This document shows, one piece after another, positions 40,908 through 49,644 of a stretch of 64,000 bases of DNA (within the stretch, counting starts at the first letter, position 1; the number at the start of each line of letters is the position of its first letter). Under the pieces are notes generated by a model. The model searched no databases and had not been told where the DNA came from. It saw only the letters and a list, made by a program, of their open reading frames with translations. The stretch is from an uncultured Treponema sp. (GTDB lineage: Bacteria > Spirochaetota > Spirochaetia > Treponematales > Treponemataceae). The position numbers and the translations under genes were made by a program. Location: positions 372,001-436,000 of the forward strand of contig ONPD01000001.1 in assembly GCA_900319625.1 (NCBI GenBank), written 5' to 3'.

Positions 40908-42467
40908 ATGGGCAAAAAATCACAAAGCCTGCTTTTTAAGTTTGCAGTAATTTTTGTTGTGTTTACGGTTTTTACCCTTTTTATGGCAGGTTTTGCAACC
41001 TATCAGACTCAGAGCTTAGCTTATAAAAATGAAAGGGAAGTTGCCACTAAGCAGGTTGCCTCATATCTTGAAGAAATCATAACAGCTGACGGAAATGATT
41101 TTGCTTACTGGCAGAAGCATTTTCTGGCTCATTATAAAGAACTACTTGTTCCTCATAGCTTTACCTCCTACGATGTTCAGATTTCCAGAAAAAAATACGA
41201 GGATTTGTTTTATAAGCGTCATCCTGGAAAAATCCTTGATGTAAATATCTCTTTTGATGAGCTTTCTGAGGATGTTAAGGATGCCTACACGGTTTATAAG
41301 CATGAATATTATCTGAATCATTTTGAACAGGCTAGATTGCGTTTTAATCTTGCCTATGTAGAATACATTATTCCTTTTGCAGAAACTTATCATATTATGT
41401 ATGCTCTGGATTCAATGCGTGATGAGAGGATTATTGACGGAAAAAAATATATAGAGCTTGGAATTACAGTAGAACACAAGCCTGAAGAACATCAGAAAGA
41501 GTGGGAAGCCTGGAATACAGGAATGCGTCCATCGGGCTTTGATACCTTTGATAATGAATATGGAAAGGATTACGCCTGGTATAGTCCGGTTTTTATAAAC
41601 GGAGTTAAACTTGGACTTATAGGGGTTGAAGTTGATATTCTCAAACTTAACAAGACGATCCTTGACAACACAATAAGGCAGATGCTTTATATCGGACTGA
41701 TTATTGTCGTGATGGTTTTCCTTGTCCTTGTTTATATTTACAGGCATTATATCAAAAAGCTTTCTCACCTTAAGGACAGCGTAAAGCTTTATTCCCAGGG
41801 GAAAAATGCAAATATTGCTTCTGATATAGAAAAAAATGCGACCGGTCAGGACGAAATTTCTGTTCTTGCAATGCAGGTTTCCTCGATGATTCTTGAACTT
41901 GAAAATTATATGCGCAATCTTCTGGAAACTGCAAAGGAGCTTCGGGATACCAAGCAGAAGGCAGATGCTATGAATGAACTTGCAACAAAGGATGCCCTGA
42001 CAGGAATCAGAAATAAAACGGCTTATGATACGGCGGTTAAGCAGCTGGATCAGGAAATCGGGCAGGGAGCAATTGAATTTTCAATTGCAATGATCGATTT
42101 GAATTATCTTAAGAGAATTAATGATACTTTTGGTCATGAGCAGGGGAATATTTCAATTAAGCGGCTCTGTTATATTGTCTGTCATGTATTTAAGCATTCG
42201 CCGGTTTTCCGTATTGGTGGTGATGAATTTATTGTAATCCTTAAAAATGATGATTATAAGAACCGCACTCAGCTGTTAGAGGATTTTAATAAAGGAATTG
42301 AGGTTCTTTCTAAGGATGATAAGCTTTCTGTATGGGAAAGAGTTTCTGCTGCAATAGGTATGGCAGATTTTAATCCGGCTGTAGATTCCAGCGTTGAAAA
42401 CGTGTTCGCACGCGCAGACAAGGCCATGTATCAGCGCAAAAAGGAGATGAAGGCGGCGCGGGACTAG
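40908..42467 (+). CDS. Membrane-bound diguanylate cyclase (GGDEF)
   Basis: 519 residues. A first membrane segment at about 10-30, an extracytoplasmic sensor of ~230 residues with no family I recognise, a second membrane segment near 265-285 (LYIGLIIVVMVFLVLVYIY), a HAMP-like linker and a C-terminal GGDEF domain with the intact motif RIGGDEFIVI. It would make cyclic di-GMP from two GTP. No EAL domain is attached. The inhibitory RxxD site is not obvious. The stop is 1 nt from the convergent nrdG stop. Confidence 0.93.
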   Translation: MGKKSQSLLFKFAVIFVVFTVFTLFMAGFATYQTQSLAYKNEREVATKQVASYLEEIITADGNDFAYWQKHFLAHYKELLVPHSFTSYDVQISRKKYEDLFYKRHPGKILDVNISFDELSEDVKDAYTVYKHEYYLNHFEQARLRFNLAYVEYIIPFAETYHIMYALDSMRDERIIDGKKYIELGITVEHKPEEHQKEWEAWNTGMRPSGFDTFDNEYGKDYAWYSPVFINGVKLGLIGVEVDILKLNKTILDNTIRQMLYIGLIIVVMVFLVLVYIYRHYIKKLSHLKDSVKLYSQGKNANIASDIEKNATGQDEISVLAMQVSSMILELENYMRNLLETAKELRDTKQKADAMNELATKDALTGIRNKTAYDTAVKQLDQEIGQGAIEFSIAMIDLNYLKRINDTFGHEQGNISIKRLCYIVCHVFKHSPVFRIGGDEFIVILKNDDYKNRTQLLEDFNKGIEVLSKDDKLSVWERVSAAIGMADFNPAVDSSVENVFARADKAMYQRKKEMKAARD

Positions 42468-42468
42468 T

Positions 42469-42969
42469 TTACTTGTCAGCGCGGAGTTCTGCCAGCTTTA
42501 GAATCCTTTGATTTTCCGAACCCCGGAATTCCAGCATAAGATTTTTCTTTTCTTCGATAAAAGGTCCGTCTACCAGCACGTCGATGCAGTTTAAAAGCCG
42601 GTCTGTGAACTCGGTATATTTACGGCCGCCTTTAATCAGGTCTTTATCATAAATATAGCCTGTCCAGCACCAGATATTTTTAGTTGGGTAAATCTCTTTG
42701 ATTTTTTCGCAGAAGGGAGCAAGTACAGCCTGATTTTCTTCTTCAAAAGGCTCTCCGCCAAGAAGGGAAAGTCCCGAAATGTGGTCTGGCTCAAGAGCCT
42801 TTATGATTTCTTCTTCTGTTTCGGCTGAAAAAACATTTCCAAAATGAAAATTCCAGGTTTCCGGCTGAAAACAGCCCTTGCAGGCATTCCGGCAGCCGCT
42901 AACAAAAAGTGAAACGCGAACCCCTTCGCCGTTTGCCACATCAATTTTTTTAATTGCTCCGTAGTTCAT
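42469..42969 (-). CDS. nrdG: Anaerobic ribonucleotide reductase activating protein
   Basis: 166 residues. Radical-SAM activase with the cluster motif in SGCRNACKGCF (CxxxCxxC) near residue 27 and the SAM-binding SLLGGEPF. It installs the glycyl radical on NrdD under anaerobic conditions. It follows nrdD and the TSCPD gene in the same orientation, 45 nt after the latter. Confidence 0.94.
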   Translation of the reverse strand: MNYGAIKKIDVANGEGVRVSLFVSGCRNACKGCFQPETWNFHFGNVFSAETEEEIIKALEPDHISGLSLLGGEPFEEENQAVLAPFCEKIKEIYPTKNIWCWTGYIYDKDLIKGGRKYTEFTDRLLNCIDVLVDGPFIEEKKNLMLEFRGSENQRILKLAELRADK

Positions 42970-43014
42970 AGAAGTATTATCGGACTTTATGGGTGAAAAA
43001 TTAATGCAGGGGGC

Positions 43015-43257
43015 TCAGCTTAAAACCGCTTTTGCCAGCTGGTCGGCGCAGCTGGTGCTCTTAAAACCGCAGATGTTTCCGGAAAGCTTTGCCGCAATTT
43101 CTTCAGCCTTCATTCCGTCTACCAGCTTAGAAATTGCCTTCAGGTTTCCGTTGCAGCCGCCGTCAAAGCTTACGTTTGTAATTGTGCCGTCCTCGCCCCG
43201 GGTAAAGTGAATTGCACGGGCGCAGGTACCGTGAGTTTTATATGTGATTTCTTCCAT
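43015..43257 (-). CDS. Stand-alone TSCPD-domain protein
   Basis: 80 residues. The entire protein is a TSCPD-type domain (the family is named after a C-terminal part of B12-dependent ribonucleotide reductase): GTCARAIHFTRGEDGTI, GGCNGNLKAISKLV, CGFKSTSCADQLAKA. Four Cys may bind a metal. Placed between nrdD and nrdG, it probably has a role in nucleotide reduction, but the biochemical function is unknown. AGGAAGATTTT serves as Shine-Dalgarno and starts at the nrdD end. Confidence 0.85.
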   Translation of the reverse strand: MEEITYKTHGTCARAIHFTRGEDGTITNVSFDGGCNGNLKAISKLVDGMKAEEIAAKLSGNICGFKSTSCADQLAKAVLS

Positions 43258-43266
43258 AAAATCTTC

Positions 43267-45429
43267 CTACAGGTGTAAAACCCTCTCTTTAATTTCCTGG
43301 GTTCGGCCCTGGTTCCAGTACTGGGTGCCGATGTAGCCGCAGGTTCGGCGGGTTACGTTCATTGTGGACTGGTCGGTGTTGCCGCACTGAGGGCATTTCC
43401 AGATAAGTTTTCCGTCGTTGTCTTCTACAACCTGGATTTCGCCGGTGTAGCCGCACTTCTGGCAGCAGTCAGATTTTGTGTTGAGCTCGGCGTACATGAT
43501 GTTTTCGTAGATGTGCTTCAAAACTGCCATAACAGCCGGAATGTTGTTTTCCATGTTTGGAACTTCAACATAGCTTACGGCACCACCCGGGCTCAGCTCC
43601 TGGAACTGGCTTTCGAAGGTGAGCTTTGAGAAAGCATCGATATTTTCTGTTACGTGTACGTGATAGCTGTTTGTGATGTAGTTTTTATCTGTAACGCCTG
43701 GAATTTCGCCGAAGCGCTGTTTAAGGGCTTTTGCAAACTTGTAGGTTGTGCTTTCGAGCGGTGTTCCATACAGACTGAATGCGATTGTGCTTTCTTCACG
43801 CCATTTTGCGCAGGCTTCGTTCATGTGTTTCATGATTTTGAGGGCAAATGGAGTTACGCTTGGGTCGGTATGAGGTTTTCCTGTCATGTAACGTACGCAT
43901 TCGCAGAGTCCGGCATAGCCCAGAGAAATTGTAGAGTAGCCGTTGAACAAAAGCTTGTCGATTACTTCGCCCTTTTCAAGGCGGGCAAGGGCGCCGTTCT
44001 GCCAGAGAATCGGGGCAACATCACTTGGAGTTCCCAAAAGTCTTTTGTGGCGGATCATAAGGGCGCGGTGGCAAAGCTCAAGACGCTCGTCAAAAATCTT
44101 CCAGAACTTTTCTTCGTCTTTTCCTGAAGAGCAGGCAACGTCTACCAGGTTGATAGTTACGACACCCTGGTTAAAGCGGCCGTAGAATTTAGGACGGCCG
44201 GTTTCGTCGCGGTAAACTGTAAGGAATGAACGGCAGCCCATACAAGGGTAGCAGTTTCCTTCCTTGAGCTCGAACATTTTCTTTTCAGAAATATAGTCAG
44301 GAACAAGTCGTTTTGCAGTACATTTTGCGGCAAGCTCTGTAAGGTAGTAGTATTTACCTTCCGGAGTAATGTTATCCGGCTCAAGAACGTAAATCAGTTT
44401 AGGGAAGGCCGGTGTAACCCAGTAGCCTTTTTCGTTACGAACGCCCTGTGTACGCTGCTTGAGAACTTCTTCAATAATAAGGGCCAGATCAGCTTTTTCC
44501 TGCTCGTTTTTAGCTTCGTTCAGGTACATGAAAACTGTAACAAAAGGAGACTGTCCGTTTGTAGTCATCAAAGTTACAACCTGATACTGGATTGTCTGAA
44601 CACCCTTTGTGATTTCGTCTGCAAGGCGGCGTTCAACAATTTTGTCGAACTGCTCTTTTGTGAAGTTAACGCCGGTTTCTTCAATCATATTGTTCAGTTC
44701 TTTGATGAGCTTTTTGCGGCTTACGTCAACAAAGGGAGCCAGGTGAGTGAGCGAAATTGACTGTCCGCCGTACTGGCTTGATGCAACCTGAGCAATAATC
44801 TGAGTTGCAATATTGCAGGCTGTAGAGAATGAATGAGGTGTGTCGATTTTTGTTCCGCTGATTACAGTTCCGTTCTGCAGCATGTCTTCCAGGTTTACAA
44901 GGTCACAGTTGTGCATATGCTGGGCAAAATAATCTGCATCGTGGAAGTGAATGATTCCCTCATTGTGGGCCTGAACAATATCCTCGTCCAGAAGGAAGCG
45001 TTTTGTAATATCCTTGGAAACTTCGCCTGCCATATAGTCACGCTGAACCGAAACAACAGTCGAGTTTTTGTTTGAGTTTTCCTGTTTTACTTCCTCATTT
45101 GCACATTCCAGCAGAGAAAGAATCTGCTTGTCGGTAGAGTTTGCCTTACGAAGCAGGGCGTGACGGTAGCGGTAAGTAATGTAGATTTTTGCAATGTTAA
45201 ATGCACCGATTTTCATCAGCTCGGTTTCTACAAGGTCCTGAATAGCTTCAACGTTAAGCTGAACCTTGCTGGCCTTACACTCAGCGCCAACCTTTGCGGC
45301 AACCGCCTTAATATATTCGTCTGTAAGTCTGTCACTTTCCGGTACAACGGCATTTGCCTTAGAGATAGCAGTTTCAATTTTTCTGATATCGAAAATTGCT
45401 TCTTCGCCGTTACGTTTAATGATTTTCAT
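43267..45429 (-). CDS. nrdD: Anaerobic ribonucleoside-triphosphate reductase
   Basis: 720 residues. N-terminal ATP-cone (MKIIKRNGEEAIFDIRKIE), the central barrel with NLVDVACSSG, a C-terminal zinc site (CCQKCGY and CPQCGN) and the glycyl-radical loop RRTCGYIGTQYWNQGR. It reduces NTPs to dNTPs without oxygen, with formate or thioredoxin as donor. ATG at 45429 is preceded by AGGTGGG; an upstream GTG at 45438 is less likely. Two NrdR-like boxes lie in the promoter. Confidence 0.96.
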   Translation of the reverse strand: MKIIKRNGEEAIFDIRKIETAISKANAVVPESDRLTDEYIKAVAAKVGAECKASKVQLNVEAIQDLVETELMKIGAFNIAKIYITYRYRHALLRKANSTDKQILSLLECANEEVKQENSNKNSTVVSVQRDYMAGEVSKDITKRFLLDEDIVQAHNEGIIHFHDADYFAQHMHNCDLVNLEDMLQNGTVISGTKIDTPHSFSTACNIATQIIAQVASSQYGGQSISLTHLAPFVDVSRKKLIKELNNMIEETGVNFTKEQFDKIVERRLADEITKGVQTIQYQVVTLMTTNGQSPFVTVFMYLNEAKNEQEKADLALIIEEVLKQRTQGVRNEKGYWVTPAFPKLIYVLEPDNITPEGKYYYLTELAAKCTAKRLVPDYISEKKMFELKEGNCYPCMGCRSFLTVYRDETGRPKFYGRFNQGVVTINLVDVACSSGKDEEKFWKIFDERLELCHRALMIRHKRLLGTPSDVAPILWQNGALARLEKGEVIDKLLFNGYSTISLGYAGLCECVRYMTGKPHTDPSVTPFALKIMKHMNEACAKWREESTIAFSLYGTPLESTTYKFAKALKQRFGEIPGVTDKNYITNSYHVHVTENIDAFSKLTFESQFQELSPGGAVSYVEVPNMENNIPAVMAVLKHIYENIMYAELNTKSDCCQKCGYTGEIQVVEDNDGKLIWKCPQCGNTDQSTMNVTRRTCGYIGTQYWNQGRTQEIKERVLHL

Positions 45430-45475
45430 TTTTCCCACCTTTTTTGATGTTCGTGTCCGCCTCTTCGTTTGTGCC

Positions 45476-45544
45476 CACTAGCTCTAGTGCTAGATATAGC
45501 GGATACGTAAGGTTAACTATACTATCCCTAGTGTTTTTGTTCAA
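45476..45544 (-). promoter_or_regulatory. nrdD promoter with paired NrdR-like boxes
   Basis: On the minus strand TTGAAC (45544-45539), 17-bp spacer, TATAGT (45521-45516). Two NrdR-like cores, CTAGGGATAG (45531-45522) inside the spacer and CTATATCTAG (45499-45490), have centres exactly 32 bp apart, as in known NrdR targets. A third palindrome CACTAG-CT-CTAGTG (45476-45489) overlaps the second. The nrdR gene is not in the window. Confidence 0.72.
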
Positions 45545-45581
45545 TATTTTGGAAAGGAAAAAATGGAAAATCTAAATAATA

Positions 45582-46487
45582 TTACTCCGGAATCAGTCTT
45601 GTCAGTGTGTTGTCTTTCTGACGCCAGTTTTTATCAACCTTTACCTGCAAATCCAGCTCTACTTTTTGAATATAAATCTGGTTGAGCTTTTTGAGGGCGG
45701 CAGCGCGGATTTCCTTGATTTTTGAAGCCCCTTTTCCGATTACAATTCCCTTCTGGCTTTCCCGCTCTACGCAGAGGAAGGCGCGGATCCAGAGTTTTTT
45801 GCCCTCGTTACGGTGTTCTACGTCGGCAACGGTAACGTAAACTGCGTGAGGAATTTCCTGCTCCAGGCGGTTGATTGCTTCGCCCCGGATAACTTCCTGA
45901 ACGCGGAAGACCAAATCCTGGTCAGTGTAGGTTTCTTCGTCATAAATTGGAGCCGCAACCGGAGAAATGTCATAAAGGCCGCGCAGAACTTCGTTAATTC
46001 CAGTGTCCTTTTCGGCAGACATTTCAAAAATGCGGGCATCAGGAATCTGGGGCAGGGCATTTATAATAAAGCTGTGGATTTTTTCGGGGCGGGACTGGGC
46101 TGAATCAGTTTTGTTTATTGCAACTACTACCTTTTCCTGAAGTTTTTCCAGAAGGGCTGCAGTGTGGCTTTCTTCTTCACCAGGCTCTCTTGTTGAATCA
46201 ATCACATACAAAACGGCATCAATGTCTTCCAGCTGACTTTCTGTAACGGAGCGCAGGCGCAGGTTCAGTTTTTTTTCTGAATCATGATAGCCCGGCGTAT
46301 CAATAAAAATAAGCTGTCCAAGTGAAGTATTTACGATTCCCTTAATTGCATTTCGAGTAGTCTGTGGTATAGGCGAAACAATGCTCACCATCTCCTGGCA
46401 GGCCGTATTCAAAAAAGTAGATTTTCCAGCCGACGGCCGCCCGATAATTGCAACAACTGCAGTTTTAAGTTCCTGATTTTCTTCCAT
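45582..46487 (-). CDS. era: GTPase Era
   Basis: 301 residues, standard length. G1 GRPSAGKSTFL, G3 DTPGYHD, G4 NKTDS and a C-terminal KH domain with GKGASKIKEIR. Era binds 16S rRNA near its 3' end and is needed for 30S assembly. The start is ATG at 46487 (MEENQELKTAVVAIIG); a longer frame begins with TTG. Upstream lies TAATAT/TATAAA and no Shine-Dalgarno sequence, so a very short leader is possible. Confidence 0.95.
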   Translation of the reverse strand: MEENQELKTAVVAIIGRPSAGKSTFLNTACQEMVSIVSPIPQTTRNAIKGIVNTSLGQLIFIDTPGYHDSEKKLNLRLRSVTESQLEDIDAVLYVIDSTREPGEEESHTAALLEKLQEKVVVAINKTDSAQSRPEKIHSFIINALPQIPDARIFEMSAEKDTGINEVLRGLYDISPVAAPIYDEETYTDQDLVFRVQEVIRGEAINRLEQEIPHAVYVTVADVEHRNEGKKLWIRAFLCVERESQKGIVIGKGASKIKEIRAAALKKLNQIYIQKVELDLQVKVDKNWRQKDNTLTRLIPE

Positions 46488-46547
46488 ATGATTTATATTA
46501 ACGTAATTCTTTTTATTACTCAAACCAGAAAAAATTTTTCTTTCAAA

Positions 46548-47414
46548 TTATTTTCTGTTCTGTATAACTGACCTTATCATAATAAAGCCAAGAATAAGGA
46601 TACCGCCAAGAATTGTTTTTGAGGACGGAACTTCGCCGGCAAAAATTATTACCCAGACCGGATTCAAAAGTGGTTCCAGCATTGTGATGAAGGAGGCTGT
46701 CAGGGCCCGGACTTTTTTAATTCCGACGGTGTATAAAATAGAAGGAATGCCGATGGAAAAGATTCCCACCATCATAAGGAAAAATGCCGATTTTGGAGAG
46801 GGGGCTCCGCTTTGAATTACAAAAGGCAGGCAGACAAGGGCTGTAATCAGATGAGAAAGGACCATTGCACCGCCAGAATTTCCCCGGCAGCGGCGCATGA
46901 AAATTGTTGCAAGTGCGTAGGAGAGGCCGGAAAGGGCTGCCAGAATGTTTCCCAGCTGGTTTCCGCTTTCAAGACCGTCAGCAAAAAAGAGGATGATTCC
47001 CAGCATTACTCCAAAAACGGTGATGTAATCTGACGGAAGATTTTTTTCGCCGGTTAAAAGAGGTGCCAGTAGAATTATGTAAATGGGGCAGGTATACTGT
47101 AGAAGAATTGCATTTGCAGAAGTGGTAAGCTTGTTGGCCGCTACAAATAAAATCATGGTAAGGGCATAGGATATGGCCGCAATCCAGAAAAAAAGGCTGC
47201 TTGTTTTATCTACATGTCCCTTTTCATCCCGGACAAAAAACTGAAGGCCCTGCCTTGTTACCAAAAGCATAAAACTTCCGGAAATCAGACTTCTGATTCC
47301 CGCAATCGCAAGCCCCGTCCATTCGATATTTTTAATGAAAATTCCGCCTGTACTCCACAATACCGCGCAGACTACAAGTGCCGCTGCGCCGTCAATCAAT
47401 CCACCTTCTTTCAT
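46548..47414 (-). CDS. EamA/DMT-family transporter
   Basis: 288 residues with ten membrane segments in two repeats of five. First repeat begins VVCAVLWSTGGIFIKNI, second ALSGLSYALATIFMRR, ending in a MLEPLLNPVWVIIFAGE segment typical of EamA. It probably exports or imports a metabolite; substrate unknown. The ATG at 47414 has GAGGCAAC upstream. It diverges from glgX; the two promoters share ~80 nt. Confidence 0.88.
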   Translation of the reverse strand: MKEGGLIDGAAALVVCAVLWSTGGIFIKNIEWTGLAIAGIRSLISGSFMLLVTRQGLQFFVRDEKGHVDKTSSLFFWIAAISYALTMILFVAANKLTTSANAILLQYTCPIYIILLAPLLTGEKNLPSDYITVFGVMLGIILFFADGLESGNQLGNILAALSGLSYALATIFMRRCRGNSGGAMVLSHLITALVCLPFVIQSGAPSPKSAFFLMMVGIFSIGIPSILYTVGIKKVRALTASFITMLEPLLNPVWVIIFAGEVPSSKTILGGILILGFIMIRSVIQNRK

Positions 47415-47481
47415 GTTGCCTCTGCTTTTGATAATGCGACATTTTAATAACAAATTTGTGGAAAATCCACCTTTTCTGTGT

Positions 47482-47487
47482 TAAAAT
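47482..47487 (+). promoter_or_regulatory. Extended -10 promoter of glgX
   Basis: TGT-TAAAAT (47479-47487) with eight bases to the ATG at 47496. There is no Shine-Dalgarno sequence, so a leaderless mRNA is likely. Confidence 0.55.
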
Positions 47488-47495
47488 CTTCCAAT

Positions 47496-49598
47496 ATGAC
47501 TGAAGTAAAATTTCAGAATGGTGCTCCTTTGGGGCTTGGGGCTGTGATTGTTGAGGGCGGCGTGAATTTCAGCGTCTACAGCAAATCGGCAACGGGCGTG
47601 GAGCTGTGTTTATTTGATTGTGAAGCTGCGGAAAAGCCATCTGTAAAAATTGAACTTGATCCTGTAAATAACCGTACGGGAAATATCTGGCATATCATGG
47701 TCCAAGGGTTGGGAGCGGGTGCTTTGTACCTTTATAAGGTTACGGGGCCTTATGTGCCTCCTTCCGGCCTCCGCTTTAACCCTCAAAAATATCTCTTTGA
47801 TCCTTACGCAAAGGCTTTTACCCGCGGTTCGGTTTTCCGTTCCTATAATAAGCTGCGCCGCGCCGGCATGGATACAGGCGAGCTTTCTGACCTTTCGGAT
47901 TTTCCAAAGTGTGTTGTAATTGATGACAAGGCTTTCGATTGGGAAGGGGATAAGCCTCTCAATCTTCCTATGTATAAGTCGGTGATTTATGAAACTCACC
48001 TCAAGGGTTTTACGGCTTCTCCATCATCTGATGTTGATAATCCGGGAACTTACAAGGGCTTTGCCCAGAAGCTTGATTACCTTAAAAAGCTTGGAATTAC
48101 GGCGGTTGAGCTGCTTCCAATTTTTGAATTTGATGAAAACGAAAATGCAAATATAAATCCTCGTACTGGCGAGCATCTGGTAAATTACTGGGGCTACAGT
48201 ACGATTGGATTTTTTGCGCCAAAGACGACTTATGCCGCTGACCAGACTCCGGGCGGGGCTGTGCGAGAATTCAAGCAGATGGTCAAGGATCTGCATCGGG
48301 CCGGAATCGAAGTAATTCTTGATGTTGTTTACAATCACACGGCTGAAGGAAATGAGCACGGTTATACCTTCTGTTACCGCGGCTTCCAGAATGACGTTTA
48401 TTATTCCCTTCCATGGTCTGAAAAGCAGTATTATATGAATTTTTCGGGCTGCGGAAATGCAATGAACTGCAATCATCCGGTTGTAATTGATTTTATTCTT
48501 TCAAGTTTGCGCTACTGGGTTCTTGAAATGCACGTTGACGGCTTCCGCTTTGACCTTGCTTCTATTTTAACCCGTGGTCAGAATGCGGCTCCTATGGAAC
48601 TGCCTCCGCTTACAAACGCTATTCACGAAGACCCGATTTTGTGCAATACAAAAATTATTGCTGAGCCTTGGGATGCGGCCGGCCTTTATCAGCTGGGCGG
48701 CTTCCCTGGAGGTCCCCGCTGGGCTGAATGGAACGGCCGTTACCGCGACGATATCCGCCGTTTTATCCGCGGAGATGAAAATATCGCGACTGCCGCTGCA
48801 ACCCGAATCGCCGGCAGCTCAGACCTCTTCAATCACGACGGACGAACTCCTCAGTCTTCCATCAACTTTATCACCGCTCATGACGGTTTTACCCTGAACG
48901 ACCTGGTAAGCTATAACGGAAAGCACAATGATGATAACGGCGAATGCGGCCGCGACGGTTCTGATGATAATTTTAGCTATAACAACGGCTATGAAGGTGA
49001 CTGTACAAATCCTAAGATTGAAAAGGCCCGCCTTAATGCCATCAAAAATTACCTGCTTTATCTTTTTATTTCCCAGGGCGTTCCTATGCTGCTTGCCGGA
49101 GATGAATTCCGCCGTACCCAGCACGGAAACAACAACGCCTACTGTCAGGATAACGAAATCGGCTGGATTGACTGGTCGCTGGAAAAAAAGAACGCGGGTC
49201 TTGTCAGATACGTGTCAAATCTGATATGTTTAAGGCTAAACCATCATGTTTTCAGAAACCGTCATTTCTTTGGTGAAGGTCAGGGCTCTGGCTCTAACAT
49301 CACCTGGTATAATGAACAGGCAAAGAATCCTGACTGGTCTAAGATGAACCGTTTCCTTGGTTTTAAGATTTCGGCAAATGATGGTTCGGATGATTTTTAT
49401 CTGGCAACAAATAAGGACTTGTACGACCTTACAGTAACACTACCGGCTTTAGGCGGCGGTAAGAAATGGTATCGCGTGGTGGATACCTCTTACGACAGCC
49501 CTGAAGATATATTAGAAACAGAAAATGCAGAGCTTTTGAACGAACAGCGCAGATATGTTTTGTTCGCCGGCTGCTCTGTTTTACTGATGGGAAAGTAA
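47496..49598 (+). CDS. glgX: Glycogen debranching enzyme GlgX (GH13)
   Basis: 700 residues. N-terminal CBM48-like domain, then the GH13 barrel with region I DVVYNHTAEGNE, region II nucleophile GFRFDLASI, region III acid IIAEPWDAAG and region IV FITAHDGFTLNDLV. It hydrolyses alpha-1,6 branches in limit dextrin left by GlgP, encoded next. The ATG at 47496 follows a -10 box with no Shine-Dalgarno; an upstream GTG at 47478 lies in the promoter and is rejected. Confidence 0.94.
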   Translation: MTEVKFQNGAPLGLGAVIVEGGVNFSVYSKSATGVELCLFDCEAAEKPSVKIELDPVNNRTGNIWHIMVQGLGAGALYLYKVTGPYVPPSGLRFNPQKYLFDPYAKAFTRGSVFRSYNKLRRAGMDTGELSDLSDFPKCVVIDDKAFDWEGDKPLNLPMYKSVIYETHLKGFTASPSSDVDNPGTYKGFAQKLDYLKKLGITAVELLPIFEFDENENANINPRTGEHLVNYWGYSTIGFFAPKTTYAADQTPGGAVREFKQMVKDLHRAGIEVILDVVYNHTAEGNEHGYTFCYRGFQNDVYYSLPWSEKQYYMNFSGCGNAMNCNHPVVIDFILSSLRYWVLEMHVDGFRFDLASILTRGQNAAPMELPPLTNAIHEDPILCNTKIIAEPWDAAGLYQLGGFPGGPRWAEWNGRYRDDIRRFIRGDENIATAAATRIAGSSDLFNHDGRTPQSSINFITAHDGFTLNDLVSYNGKHNDDNGECGRDGSDDNFSYNNGYEGDCTNPKIEKARLNAIKNYLLYLFISQGVPMLLAGDEFRRTQHGNNNAYCQDNEIGWIDWSLEKKNAGLVRYVSNLICLRLNHHVFRNRHFFGEGQGSGSNITWYNEQAKNPDWSKMNRFLGFKISANDGSDDFYLATNKDLYDLTVTLPALGGGKKWYRVVDTSYDSPEDILETENAELLNEQRRYVLFAGCSVLLMGK

Positions 49599-49644
49599 TT
49601 TCCCGAAAAATTAAGCCAAGTTCTAAAAATTTGGAGGAAGAATT

